From Bog-532 sp963833835 (lineage in GTDB: Bacteria; Actinomycetota; Actinomycetes; Streptosporangiales; Streptosporangiaceae), in contig CAWHZI010000008.1 in assembly GCA_963833835.1 (NCBI GenBank), positions 434,001 to 498,000 of the forward strand: 64,000 nucleotides of DNA. Reading direction: 5' to 3'. This document shows positions 8,077 to 16,948 of the stretch, one piece after another. Every line of letters starts with the position of its first letter. Positions within the stretch are counted from its first letter, which is position 1. The notes under the pieces were generated by a model. That model was not told the DNA's origin, ran no database searches, and saw only the letters and a program-made list of their open reading frames with translations. Both the position numbers and the translations under genes were made by a program.

Positions 8077-10212
8077 GTGAGGGTGCCGGCGGGGGGCCGG
8101 GCCGCTGCGTGGTGGCCGTGGCTGCTGGTCGCGGCCGCGACCGGATGGAACCTGGTCAGCCTGCGGGCGCTCACACTCCAGGTCACCTACCTGAACGACA
8201 GCTCGCTGCACGAGCAGATGGTGCGGTTCGCGACGGCGCAGCTGCGCGCCGGGCACCTGCCGCTGTCGAGCTGGTTCCCGTTCCTGGGGGAGGGGTCGCC
8301 GCAGTTCCTGCACTACCAGAGCCTGCCGGCGATGGTGACCGGGGTGGTGGGGCTGGCGACCGGGCCCGACGTGGCGTTCCGCTGGTCGCTGTACCTGCTC
8401 TTGTCGCTGTGGCCGGTCAGCGTCTACCTGTCGGCCCGCGCGTTCGGGTGCGGCAGGCCGGCGGCGGCCGCTTCCGCCGCGATGGCCCCGTTCCTGGTCA
8501 GCATCACCGGGGTCGGCTACGAGCAGCACGCCTACCTGCCGGCGGGATTCGGGGTCTGGACGCAGCTGTGGGCGTCGTGGACGCTGCCGCTGGCCTGGGG
8601 CTGGAGCTGGCGGGCGATCCGCGACGGGCGCGGCTACTTCGCAGCGGTGCTGCTGACCGCGCTCACCGTCGCGCTGCACTTCGAGACCGGATACCTCGCG
8701 CTCGCGGTGCTGCTCATCTGGCCGCTGATCGCGGGCAGGCCGCTGGTGGCCCGGTTGCGGCGCGCGGCGGTCCTGCTGGGTGGTTCGCTGCTCGCGTCGG
8801 CCTGGGTCATCGTCCCGCTCGTGGCCCAGCGGAAGTGGGCCGCTGTCAACGAGCCGCTGCGGGGGACCGGGCTGGTCAACGGCTACGGCGCGCGTCAGGT
8901 CCTCGACTGGCTGGTCACGGGGCAGCTGCTCGACCACGGCCGGCTGCCCGTCGTCACCGTGTTCGCGGCCCTCGGGCTCGTCATGGCCTGGCTGGCCTGG
9001 TCCTCGGACCCTGGCGGCCGCGCCCTGCTGGCCGCGCTGGCGGTGTGCCTGCTGTTCGCGTTCGGCCGGACGGCGTTCGGGTCGCTGGCCGACGTGATCC
9101 CGGGTGGGGCCGATCTGTTCTTCCGCCGCTTCATGATGGGCGTGCAGCTCTGTGCGCTGCTGCTGGCGGGCCGGGGAGCGGTGTGGCTGGCCGCGGGCGG
9201 CGTGCGGCTGTTCCAAGCCCGCGTCCCGCGCTGGCCGCCCGGCCTCACCCCGGCGGTGATGCTGGTGGCGGCGATCGCGGTGCTGGCGCCCGCGTGGCTT
9301 CAGCTCGGCAGCTACGACCGCCATGACGGTGCCGCGATCACGGCCCAGCGCCACGCGGACAGCACCGAGGGCGGCGACGTCGATCGCCTCATCGCGGTGA
9401 TCGGACGCGGCGGGGGAGGGCGGACCTACGCGGGGATGCCGTCGAACTGGGGCCAGGGCTTCACCGTCGGGGGAGTACCCGTGTTCAAGTACCTGGAGAG
9501 CCGCGACGTCGACGAGGTCGGCTACACCCTGCGCACGGCGTCGCTGATGACCGACCCGGAGTACTTCTTCGACGGCCAGGACCCATCGGATTACCGGCTG
9601 TTCGGGATCCGCTACCTCATCCTGCCCGCCGGGAAAAAGCCGCCGGTACCCGCGCGGCTGACCCTGCGCTCCGGCCCCTACTGGCTATGGACGATCAACG
9701 GCGGCGGCTACATCCAGGCCGGCCAGATCGTCGGCACCCTCCCGGCGAACCGGACAAACGTCGGCACCCGCAGCGTTCCGCTGCTGCACTCCGGGCTCGC
9801 CGCGGACGGCGCCTACCTCGGTGTCCAGTACGGGTCTGAGAGCGGCGGGGATGGCCGCCTGCCGACGGCGCCACGCCAGCCCTCGGCCGGTGCGGTCAGC
9901 ACGGAACGCGCCGATCTAGGTGACGGCCAGGCCGCGGCGGCGGTGCAGATGCGCCGTCCCGGAGTCGCGGTGCTCAGCGCCTCCTACGACCCTGGATGGA
10001 CGGCCACGGTGAACGGCCGCCGCGTACCGACCCAGATGGTGGCGCCAGCGCTCGTCGCGGTCAACGTCCCCGCAGGCACCGACCACGTCGTGTTCCGTTT
10101 CCGCGGCTACGGCGACTACCCGGAACTGTTCGCGCTGAGCGCCCTCACCCTCGCCCTGATGCGCCGTCGTGCCGCTGTGCCTGCGGCGCGTGCGGCGGCG
10201 CCGTTCCGCTGA
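8077..10212 (+). CDS. Large GT-C/YfhO-like membrane protein
   Basis: A 711-residue protein starting at GTG 8077, four bases after the preceding stop. At least ten hydrophobic helices fill residues 10-430; an early loop has YLNDSSLHEQMVRF, where the acidic residue sits as in GT-C glycosyltransferases. The soluble C-terminal part (about 440-680) ends in a beta-rich segment with SYDPGWTATVNGRRVPT, a pattern shared with YfhO-like membrane proteins and databases' '6-pyruvoyl-tetrahydropterin synthase-related' membrane proteins. It probably transfers a lipid-linked sugar on the outer face, but the donor and acceptor cannot be read from sequence. It appears to be the third gene of the sigma operon. 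Confidence 0.75.
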   Translation: MRVPAGGRAAAWWPWLLVAAATGWNLVSLRALTLQVTYLNDSSLHEQMVRFATAQLRAGHLPLSSWFPFLGEGSPQFLHYQSLPAMVTGVVGLATGPDVAFRWSLYLLLSLWPVSVYLSARAFGCGRPAAAASAAMAPFLVSITGVGYEQHAYLPAGFGVWTQLWASWTLPLAWGWSWRAIRDGRGYFAAVLLTALTVALHFETGYLALAVLLIWPLIAGRPLVARLRRAAVLLGGSLLASAWVIVPLVAQRKWAAVNEPLRGTGLVNGYGARQVLDWLVTGQLLDHGRLPVVTVFAALGLVMAWLAWSSDPGGRALLAALAVCLLFAFGRTAFGSLADVIPGGADLFFRRFMMGVQLCALLLAGRGAVWLAAGGVRLFQARVPRWPPGLTPAVMLVAAIAVLAPAWLQLGSYDRHDGAAITAQRHADSTEGGDVDRLIAVIGRGGGGRTYAGMPSNWGQGFTVGGVPVFKYLESRDVDEVGYTLRTASLMTDPEYFFDGQDPSDYRLFGIRYLILPAGKKPPVPARLTLRSGPYWLWTINGGGYIQAGQIVGTLPANRTNVGTRSVPLLHSGLAADGAYLGVQYGSESGGDGRLPTAPRQPSAGAVSTERADLGDGQAAAAVQMRRPGVAVLSASYDPGWTATVNGRRVPTQMVAPALVAVNVPAGTDHVVFRFRGYGDYPELFALSALTLALMRRRAAVPAARAAAPFR

Positions 10213-10278
10213 CACGATCTGAAGACCGGCAAATATGACATCTTGCCTTTCCTCGAGTGAACCAGGGGAGTACCGGCC

Positions 10279-10908
10279 ATGATCCTTCCGAAGGTCCGGG
10301 ACCCTCGCCTGGTGACCATCCGCCGCGGCGGGACCCTCACTGATACCGATCACCGGCTGCTGGCTCTGTGGGCGGCCTCGTGCGCGGAGCACGTCCTTGA
10401 CCTGTTCGAGTCGGCTCAGCCGGATGACTCACGGCCGCGTCAGGCGATCGAAGGTGCCCGCGCCTGGGCGCGGGGCGAGGTCGGGATGATGCAGGCGCGC
10501 GCGGCCGGCGGGCACGCCATGGGTGCGGCCAGAGACCTGCGTGGGCCAGCCCGGCATGCCGCGTACGCTGCGGGCCAGGCCGGGGCCGTCGCCCACGTCG
10601 CCGCGCACGAGCTCGGTGCGGCCGCCTATGCGATCAAGGCCGCGCGGGCCGCCGCGCCGGACGGCGGTGGCGAGGCGGCCGGGCGACTGGAGTGCCAGTG
10701 GCAGCGTGACCAGCTCCCGGGGGCGATTCGCGCGCTCGTACTGGACGACCAGCGGCGGCGGAACGACATCTGCTGGTCGGTATTTGACGGCTGGAGCCTG
10801 AGCTCGGCGGGACCCCTCAGCTGGTGTGGAGCACCCGGAAGCGGTCTGGTTGCGCCGGATCCCGATCCACGACCTGGACGGGCGCCCAAGCCCACTGCCA
10901 GACGCTGA
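10279..10908 (+). CDS. Imm5-like putative immunity protein
   Basis: A 209-residue frame from ATG 10279 with GGGGAG upstream. LLALWAASCAEHVLDLFE, the RPRQAIEGARAWARGE motif and the alanine/histidine-rich helices that follow match the Imm5 (putative immunity protein) family, as does the RRRNDICW segment near residue 163. Family members normally end soon after this, so the last 35-40 residues, which overlap the opposite gene by 92 bp, may be out of frame. Imm5 proteins neutralise polymorphic toxins, but no toxin gene is next to it here, so it is an orphan or has another function. Confidence 0.7.
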   Translation: MILPKVRDPRLVTIRRGGTLTDTDHRLLALWAASCAEHVLDLFESAQPDDSRPRQAIEGARAWARGEVGMMQARAAGGHAMGAARDLRGPARHAAYAAGQAGAVAHVAAHELGAAAYAIKAARAAAPDGGGEAAGRLECQWQRDQLPGAIRALVLDDQRRRNDICWSVFDGWSLSSAGPLSWCGAPGSGLVAPDPDPRPGRAPKPTARR

Positions 10909-11888
10909 TGCCTGGCGGGCGGGAGAACCGGATCTGCCCGCGGGTGCCTTCGACGGCTACGCGCGGCCAGGACTGGGCCAGGCGCGCCCGGTCCGCCCCG
11001 TTAGAACGCAGCATGCCGGCCAGGACGGTGACCGTGTCGTAGCCCTCGAAGGCCACGAACGAGGGCGCTTCGGCCAGCCGCTCCTGCAGGGCCGTCCCGA
11101 CTCGGGCCCCGAGCGGGCTGAGGCGCGCGGGCAGGTAGCGCAGGAACGGGATCCCGGCACCATCGTCGCCCAGCAGCCTCAGCCATCCGGCGAACTCCGG
11201 CTGCCCGGCCGGAGCACCGATCATGATCCCGGCCAGCCGCCGGTCGCTGCGGACCGACCTGACGATCGGGGTGGCCGGCTCCGGGTCACCGGCCAGAACC
11301 AGGACCGCGGTCACGCCATGGCCAGCGAGCTCGTCACACACCGCCGCAGGGCGAGCCCGCGCAGGTCGAGCTCGATGACGGTGCCACCGCGGCAGCAAGG
11401 TGGTCCCGGAGGATGCGGGTCCCCGACGCCCAGTACACACTCGGTTCGGCGGCCACGGCGATCCGGCGGTGGCCCGCGCTGAGGAGGAAGTCGGCGTAGA
11501 TCCGCCAGCCGTGGGACTGCGCCGGGGCCAGGCGCGCGACCCATTCCGTTGGCGCTTCGGTCAGCGAGTCGAGGACCGCTGACGAGCAGAGGAACGGCAG
11601 GCCGAGGGCGTCGGCCTCGGCCGCCGCGGCCCGGGCGACGACGCTGTGATATTCGCCCGCCAAGGCAGCCACGCCCAGGCGGGCCAGTTCGGCGACGGCG
11701 GCCGCGGCCCGCTGCGGATCAGCGGCGGTGTCCCGTACCACCAGCTCGAGCGGTGTCCCGCCGATCCCGCCAGCGTCGTTGACCTCACGAACGGCCAGCT
11801 CGAGGCCAGTAAGCAAGTGCCGCCCGGCCTCGACCCAGCCCGGCCGGGTGAGCGGAACGAGAGCGCCGATCTGAACTGCTGATCCCAT
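10817..11888 (-). CDS. ABC transporter substrate-binding protein (Peripla_BP_6), frameshifted
   Basis: The N-terminal half starts at ATG 11888 with IGALVPLTRPGWVEAGRHLLTGLELAVREVNDAGGIGG, the hallmark of Leu/Ile/Val-type binding proteins; the C-terminal half in another frame has DELAGHGVTAVLVLAG and AFEGYDTVTVLAGML. The bridge (HLAARGGTVIELDLRGLA) lies in the third frame, so two shifts occur, near 11395 and 11355. No lipobox or signal peptide is seen at the start, so a cytosolic sensor form is possible. No ABC permease or ATPase lies beside it. The two shifts may be sequence errors. Confidence 0.75.
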
Positions 11889-11973
11889 CGCCCGAACACT
11901 AGCTGGTTACAGAGAGTAGTTAGACTGATAATGCCGTGGGGGAGTACCGCCGGAAACCAGAGGAGATCGGCGA

Positions 11974-12279
11974 GTGTCCGCAACCCTGAAGCTGACGCAC
12001 AAGACCATTGGTGCGGAGGTCCGCCGGGGCACGTACGACGCCATGGTCGACGGCAAGCGGGCCGGATCCGTGGAACTGAACGAGACCATCGACATGCCGG
12101 TCGAACCCGGACGTCACACCCTGCAAGTTCGCAACGGCCGGAACTCCAGCCGGACCAAGACGTTCAGCGTCGGCGACGGAGAAATCGTCAGCTTCCGCTG
12201 CGGCGGGAAGAACATCTTGCCGATCTTTCTCTTGTCCTTCGTCGTTCCCAGCCTGGCGCTCTCGCTCCATCGCGAGTAG
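11974..12279 (+). CDS. Small PEGA-like membrane-anchored protein
   Basis: A 101-residue protein starting at GTG 11974 behind an AGAGGAGA element. A compact beta domain contains GTYDAMVDGKRAGSVEL and VEPGRHTLQVRNGR, the layout of a PEGA-like carbohydrate/surface-binding domain, followed by a C-terminal hydrophobic segment (about residues 80-97). Function unknown. An AT-rich stretch (TTAGACTGATAAT, 11921-11933) upstream is a plausible promoter. Confidence 0.65.
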   Translation: MSATLKLTHKTIGAEVRRGTYDAMVDGKRAGSVELNETIDMPVEPGRHTLQVRNGRNSSRTKTFSVGDGEIVSFRCGGKNILPIFLLSFVVPSLALSLHRE

Positions 12280-12319
12280 GCCACTAAGGACCCCTCCCAG
12301 CTACTCCTACGAAGCGCCG

Positions 12320-12333
12320 ATAATGCACATTAT
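12320..12333. promoter_or_regulatory. Perfect 6-2-6 inverted repeat
   Basis: ATAATG-CA-CATTAT lies in the 155-bp gap between two convergent genes, in an AT-rich island. Convergent 3' ends rarely need an operator, so either it is a terminator-like element or an unannotated transcript starts here. Confidence 0.45.
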
Positions 12334-12360
12334 GTAAAGTAGCGTGGAGAGGGGCCACTC

Positions 12361-12376
12361 CCCGGGCTTCCCCGGG
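12361..12376. terminator. Possible GC hairpin between convergent genes
   Basis: CCCGGG-CTTC-CCCGGG could form a 6-bp stem with a 4-base loop. No T tract follows on either strand, so termination is only a suggestion. Confidence 0.3.
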
Positions 12377-12434
12377 CTGAGGAACGTGGGCGGCAGAGGA
12401 ACCTGGGCGGGCAGCGGTCGTCACGAGCCTGGAG

Positions 12435-13241
12435 CTAGTCCAGTCCCAGGGCGGCCGCGGCGGCGGGGATGCTGACGTAGTCGCGCAAGCGGACGATCTG
12501 GCCGTGGCGGGCCGTGAGCACGACGAGGTTCGGCAGCGCGAACTCGCCGGTAACTGGGCTGGCCCCGAGCGCTTCCTGCTCGACGATGATCGTGGCTGGG
12601 TCGCCGGTGTCGTGGATGGCGAGCGTGCGGTACCGCTCGTACTTCAGCGGGTAGGCCTTCCACCCGGCGGTGATCCAGTTCACGATCTCGTCCCGGCCGC
12701 TGAGCCGGGACGGCAGGCCCGGGCGGGTGAACGGGAACTCGTGCACCGCGTCGGCCGCGTACACCTGGCTCAGGTCATCGGCGGACTGGCTGATCGAGGC
12801 CTGGCGGAGACGCTCCAGGACCTCGCGGGCGCTGGCCGCTGGCTGGCCGAGCGCCGCTCGCCGGGCCGTCACCTTGCGGTAGCTGATCTTCCAGCCGCCG
12901 GGCTGGCGGGTGACGATGTCGTCGTAGGTGACGCTGCCCGCCGTGCCGTCGGCCTTGATGCCGATCCCCTTGGACTGGACCCGGGCCGAGCCGTCGTCGA
13001 TCCGGGTGATCACGATGTTGGTGACGTCGTGACCGGCCGGGTTGGCTTGACCCAGGGCCAGCGCGGCCTCGCGGATGGCCGCGGGCCCGTGCAGCGAGCC
13101 GAGGCCGAAGTCGCTGAGGTCGTAGGTGACGTCAGCGGTGAACAGCTCCCCCGCCCGGTCCAGCTCCCCCGCATCGGTCAGATGGCCGTGCAGATTGATC
13201 AGGTCGCTGATGCCGATCCGGTCTTGTTCCGCCAGCGCCAT
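12435..13241 (-). CDS. Tandem SnoaL/NTF2-like domain protein
   Basis: A 268-residue protein made of two NTF2-fold halves. The first (about 5-130) has DLINLHGHLTDAGELDRAGELFTADVTYDLSDFG and KISYRKVTARRA; the second (about 140-262) has ADDLSQVYAADAVHEFPFTRPG and RDEIVNWITAGWKAY. Single-domain SnoaL_4 or SnoaL_2 proteins act as polyketide cyclases, hydratases or small-molecule binding proteins; the double arrangement suggests an internal dimer. Start ATG 13241 with GGAGGACCGCCC upstream. The divergent TetR gene and the operator between them indicate local control by that repressor. Confidence 0.8.
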   Translation of the reverse strand: MALAEQDRIGISDLINLHGHLTDAGELDRAGELFTADVTYDLSDFGLGSLHGPAAIREAALALGQANPAGHDVTNIVITRIDDGSARVQSKGIGIKADGTAGSVTYDDIVTRQPGGWKISYRKVTARRAALGQPAASAREVLERLRQASISQSADDLSQVYAADAVHEFPFTRPGLPSRLSGRDEIVNWITAGWKAYPLKYERYRTLAIHDTGDPATIIVEQEALGASPVTGEFALPNLVVLTARHGQIVRLRDYVSIPAAAAALGLD

Positions 13242-13290
13242 GGGGGCGGTCCTCCATGCTCTGAGTCGCCGTACCAGTAAAGTGAGGCAT

Positions 13291-13325
13291 AGTCCGGTTA
13301 ATGGACACGGTACCGGACTGTGTCC
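13291..13325. promoter_or_regulatory. TetR operator: nested inverted repeats
   Basis: AGTCCGGT (13291-13298) and ACCGGACT (13312-13319) are perfect inverted arms 13 bp apart; GGACAC (13304-13309) and GTGTCC (13320-13325) form a second overlapping pair. The position between the divergent SnoaL-like and TetR genes fits repressor binding, with two overlapping dimer sites. Confidence 0.75.
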
Positions 13326-13353
13326 CCGGTTAGCAACGGTGCGGTGATAGCGG

Positions 13354-13900
13354 ATGCGGGCCGACGCCCGGCGTAACTACGGGCAGCTGGTCGAGCAGGC
13401 CCGGCTGACCTTCGCCGAGTCCGGCGTGGACGCCTCGCTCGATGAGATCGCCCGGCGGGCCGGGGTGGCCAGCGGCACGCTGTACCGGCATTTCCCGACC
13501 CGGCTGGATCTCATCGAGGCGGTGCTCGCGGGGCAGATGGCCGAACTGGTCAGCCTGGGCCGGGGGCTGCTGAGCGCCGAGGACGAATTCGGGGCCTTGT
13601 CGGTCTGGTTGCGGGCGGCGCTGCGGCATGCCCTGACCTACCGGGGCCTGTCGGCCGCGGTGATGAACTCGGCCCTCGACCGCGAGCGTGGCCTGGTGTC
13701 GGCCTGGCACGCGGAGCTGTTCGAGGTGGGGGCGGCGCTGCTGGACCGGGCCCGGCAATCAGGCGTGGTCGTCGCCGAGGCGGACGAAACCGACGTGCTC
13801 AAGATGGTCGGCGCTATCGCCTGGGCCGCCCACGACACCCCGGACAGCTCGGCCAGGCGGCCGTCTGCTCGCCCTGCTGCTGAACGGGCTGCGCCCCTAG
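13354..13900 (+). CDS. TetR/AcrR family regulator, one frameshift
   Basis: About 182 residues from ATG 13354. The N-terminal HTH is canonical: QARLTFAESGVDASLDEIARRAGVASGTLYRHFPTRLDLIEAV. The C-terminal ligand domain is helical and reads in frame to AIAWAAHDTPDSS, then a one-base shift near 13855 moves to the frame ending LLALLLNGLRP with a stop at 13898-13900, which matches usual TetR length. Without the shift the frame would run antisense through the PPOX gene. It sits beside a strong palindromic operator and likely represses itself and the divergent SnoaL-like gene. Confidence 0.88.
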
Positions 13901-13904
13901 GACC

Positions 13905-14399
13905 TCAGCGCTGGCTCTGCTCGGCCAGGTCCTGCAGGAAGCGCGGCAGGCGGCCGGCCCCGAAGTCGAAGTACCGTACCCAGCCCGGCGTGATCGCGAT
14001 CCGGGCCATCTGGTCGTACATCGCCCGGCAGGCCTGCTCGAACTGGACCATGGCGTCGGCGTCCATGATCTTCCTGGCGCCAGCCAGGTACTCCTCGGGT
14101 ACGCCGTCGACGATCTCGACGCTGGCGCGCCCGCGGATGGAAACCGACCGGGCCTGGTCCGGTGTCTCACCGGCCTCGATGGTCAGGGCGACATCCGGCC
14201 GGGCCTGCAGCGCCGCGACCTTGGGTGCCGTCGCGGCGGTAGCGACCACGACCTGGTCGCCGGTCCAGTAGAAGCCGATCGGGATCACCCGCGGGGTCCC
14301 GTCCGGGCCCAGGTAGGCCAGCCGGGTCATCGTGGCCGACGTGAGCAGCTCCTGCGCGCCGGGAATGGCCAGCTCATCAGCGATGTCATGCCGTTCCAT
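13905..14399 (-). CDS. PPOX-class pyridoxamine 5'-phosphate oxidase-like flavoprotein
   Basis: A 164-residue split-barrel protein. LLTSATMTRLAYLGPDGTPRVIPIGFYWTGDQVVVAT is the FMN/F420-binding start of the family, followed by LQARPDVALTIEAG and SIRGRASVEI. Such proteins use FMN or F420 to reduce small molecules, or bind heme/flavin without catalysis. The ATG at 14399 lies inside the end of the sigma gene (14-nt overlap), so it is co-translated with it and is probably part of the same operon. Convergent to the TetR gene with a 4-bp gap. Confidence 0.85.
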   Translation of the reverse strand: MERHDIADELAIPGAQELLTSATMTRLAYLGPDGTPRVIPIGFYWTGDQVVVATAATAPKVAALQARPDVALTIEAGETPDQARSVSIRGRASVEIVDGVPEEYLAGARKIMDADAMVQFEQACRAMYDQMARIAITPGWVRYFDFGAGRLPRFLQDLAEQSQR

Positions 14400-15565
14400 G
14401 CGTGTCTTCCTTCCGTAGCGATTGGTTCAGGCGGGCGGCCTGCCGGGTGAGGTGGTCGCGCTCGGCCAGGTTGGTGGCGGCCCGGGCCGCTTCCCCGTAC
14501 AGCCGGGCGGCGAGCACGGGGTCACCGGCCCGCTCCCACAGGTAGGCCGCTACCGCCGTATACCGGGGAATCGCCGGATCCACCTGTTCCAGGGCGGCCA
14601 GGCCGGCCCGGCCCCGTCCGCCTCCCCCACCGCGACGGCACGGTTCAGGCGGACGACAGGGTTGCCGGTCAGACGGTCCAGCTCGTCGTACCACTCCACG
14701 ATCTGCACCCAGTCGGTCTGGTCGGCCTTCGGTGCGTCGGCGTGCAGGGCGGCGATGGCCGCCTGAGCCTGGTACTCGCCGAGCCGGTCGCGGGCCAGCG
14801 CCGCCTGCAGGATGGCCACCCCTTCGGCAATCAGCCCGGTGTCCCAGCGGGACCGGTCCTGCTCCCCCAGCGGCACGAGCGCACCACCGGGGCCGGTCCG
14901 CGCGGCCCGCCGGGCATGGTGCAGCAGCATCAGCGCAAGCAGGCCCGCCACCTCCTCGTCGTCGGTCACCGACGCCACTTGGCGGGTCAGCCGGATCGCC
15001 TCGTCGGCCAGGTCGACGTCGCCGCTGTAGCCCTCGTTGAACACCAGATACAGCACCCGCAGAACGGTGGCCAGATCACCGGGCTCGTCGAAGCGGACAC
15101 CGGAAACGGTGCGCTTGGCCCGGCTGATGCGCTGGGCCATGGTGGCCTCGGGGACCAGGTAGGCCTGCGCGATCTGCCGGGTGGTCAGGCCGCCCACCGC
15201 CCGCAGCGTGAGCGCCACCGCGGAGGCGGGGGTGAGCGACGGGTGGGTGCACAGAAAGAGAGCCCCAGGGTGTCGTCGGTGCCCTCGGCCGGACCGGGCG
15301 CTGGCTCGGCCTCGACCCGGGCCTCGCGGGCCTGCCGGGAGCTCTCGGTCCTGGTCGCGTCCAGGAACTTGCGCCAGGCCACCGTGGTCAGCCAGCCCTT
15401 CGGATCCGCGGGCGGGCTGTCCGGCCACGTGGCCAGGGCCCGGACCAGCGCTTCCTGCACGGCGTCCTCGGCCGTCGCGAAGTCGGCGCCGCGACGGACG
15501 AGGATCCCGGTGACCGCGGGGATCAGCTCCCGCAGCAGCGTCTCGTTGACCTGGTTCTCGCTCAC
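14386..15565 (-). CDS. ECF42-type RNA polymerase sigma factor with TPR-like tail, two frameshifts
   Basis: GTG 15565 overlaps the DGPF gene stop (GTGA). Region 2 reads TLLRELIPAVTGILVRRGADFATAEDAVQEALVRAL with PKGWLTTVAWRKFLD; a two-base slip near 15262 leads to SLTPASAVALTLRAVGGLTTRQIAQAYLVPEATMAQRISRAKR (region 4). A long helical C-terminal extension follows (NEGYSGDVDLADEAIRLTRQV, DWVQIVEWYDELDRLTGNPVVRLNRAVA), the trademark of the DUF6596/ECF42 group. A second shift near 14605 precedes the end at 14386. ECF42 factors have no anti-sigma factor and are paired with DGPF/YCII proteins, exactly as here. Confidence 0.87.
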
Positions 15566-15970
15566 TCCACGACGGTGGGTGCGTCGCCCAGGAACGGGCG
15601 CAGCTCGAGCCATTCGTAGATCGGCTTGCCGTCCTGGCCCGGTGCGGCCGACAGCTCCCCGGCCAGTTCGACGGCCCGCTCGTACGTCTCCACGTCGATG
15701 ACCATCCAGCCGGCGATCAGGTCCTTGGTCTCGGCGAACGGGCCGTCGGTGACCGGCGGCCGGCCCTCGCCGTCGTAGCGGACGAACGTCCCTTCCGGTG
15801 ACAGGGCCTGGCCGTCCACGAACTCCCCCGTGCCTTCCAGCTTGGTCGCGAAATCACGCATGTACTGGATGTGGGCGTCGACCTCGGCCGGGGCCCAGCG
15901 GTCCATCGGCTCGCAGGGCCACCGGGGCCGGGTTGCCCCGGTAGTGCTTGAGCAGCAGGTACTTGGCCAT
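15562..15970 (-). CDS. YCII/DGPF-domain protein, one frameshift
   Basis: Start ATG 15970 (MAKYLLLKHYRGNPAP) with GGAGGACCCTC before it. A shift near 15920 leads into MDRWAPAEVDAHIQYMRDF and the defining PVTDGPFAETKDLIAGW motif (near residue 80), then IDVETYERAVELAGELSAAPG. About 135 residues, typical of the family. DGPF proteins are small dimeric ferredoxin-fold proteins always found with ECF42 sigma factors and thought to be functional partners. The stop overlaps the sigma start by four bases. Confidence 0.87.
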
Positions 15971-16159
15971 GAGGGTCCTCCTTCGGTGCGGCGCGACCAT
16001 TGTGGCGCGTCCACACCGGGGACGGTGCCGCCCGCGGGTTCTCGACATCACCTGGCGAAAAAATCTGTGGCCCTGGCCCTGGCCCCGGTGTACCCAGGGT
16101 CAGGGCCGCAGGCCCAGGAGCAGCGGTTACCAGTCGATCTCAGCCAGCAGGAGTTGAAC
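15971..16159. other. Intergenic, no feature
   Basis: 189 bp upstream of the DGPF gene and downstream of the DeoR gene, both leftward. It must hold the promoter of the ECF42 operon, but I cannot identify a convincing -35/-10 pair. Confidence 0.35.
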
Positions 16160-16902
16160 TCAGAGGATGGTGACACCCTGGCCGGCCAGTGCCGCCACGG
16201 TGTCAGCCGGTGAGCCGTCGGTGATGACTGCGGCGACCGCGCTCAGCGGCAGGACCTGGTAGCGGGACGCGGCCCCGAGCTTCTCGGCGCTGGCCAGTAC
16301 GTACGTCTCGACGGCCCGGCCGGCCAGGTGCGCTTCATGGCCGCCTCGTCGGCGTCGCCGGTGGTCAGGCCGTGCACGGGGTGGACCCCGGTGACCCCGA
16401 GGAAGAACAGATCCGCGGCGATGCTGTTCGCCGCCTCGGCCGCTGCGGCGCCGCAGGTGACGGCCGAGTGCTTGAACAACCGCCCGCCGAGCAGGAACAC
16501 CTCGGCCCGCTCGTGGGTGAGCAGGGCGGAGGCGATGGTCGGGCTGTGGGTGATCACGGTGCAGTCGAGATCGGCGGGCAGGGCGTGCACGACGGCCAGG
16601 GTGGTGGTGCCGCCGTCGAGGATGAGCGTGCTGCCGGGCGTGATCAGCCCGGCGGCGCGCGCGGCCACGCGGCGTTTGCTGTCCGTTCGACGCTGGCCCG
16701 GGTGCCGTAATCGGCCAGGGCGGCGACGCGGGCACCGCTCCGCCGTAGACGCGCTCGCACAAGCCCGCGGCGGCCAGATCCGCAGGTCACGGCGGATGCT
16801 GTCCTCGGAGATGCCCAGCTCGGCCGCCAGGTCCTTGGCCACCAGGCTGCCGTCGGCCCGCAGCCGGGTCAGCAGAAAGTCGCGTCGCTCGGCCGCCAGC
16901 AT
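16160..16902 (-). CDS. DeoR family transcriptional regulator, frameshifted
   Basis: Start ATG 16902 with GAAGGAGT upstream. The DeoR HTH is clear: AAERRDFLLTRLRADGSLVAKDLAAELGISEDSIRRDLR (residues 3-41). Later segments in shifted frames include LILDGGTTTLAVVHALP, the phosphosugar-sensing loop, EVFLLGGRLFKHS and ADLFFLGVTGVHPVHGLTTGDADEAAMK, and finally ETYVLASAEKLGAASRYQVLPLSAVAAVITDG. Shifts fall near 16775, 16690 and 16330. It senses a phosphorylated sugar or nucleoside breakdown product by family precedent. It is divergent, by 46 bp, from a deoxyribosyltransferase-like gene, its likely target. Confidence 0.85.
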
Positions 16903-16948
16903 GCGTACTCCTTCACGTGTTGCACGTTTATGCATGTACTCTACCGCT
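16903..16948. promoter_or_regulatory. Divergent promoter with near-direct repeats
   Basis: The short gap carries CACGTGTTGCACGT and two copies of GCATG(C)GTACTC-like sequence (16899-16910 and 16932-16942), the second lacking one base. They flank both start codons and are candidate DeoR sites. Confidence 0.4.

Noticed and set aside
7963..9354. A 463-codon minus-strand frame
   Set aside because: Lies antisense to the intact GT-C-like gene and has shadow composition.
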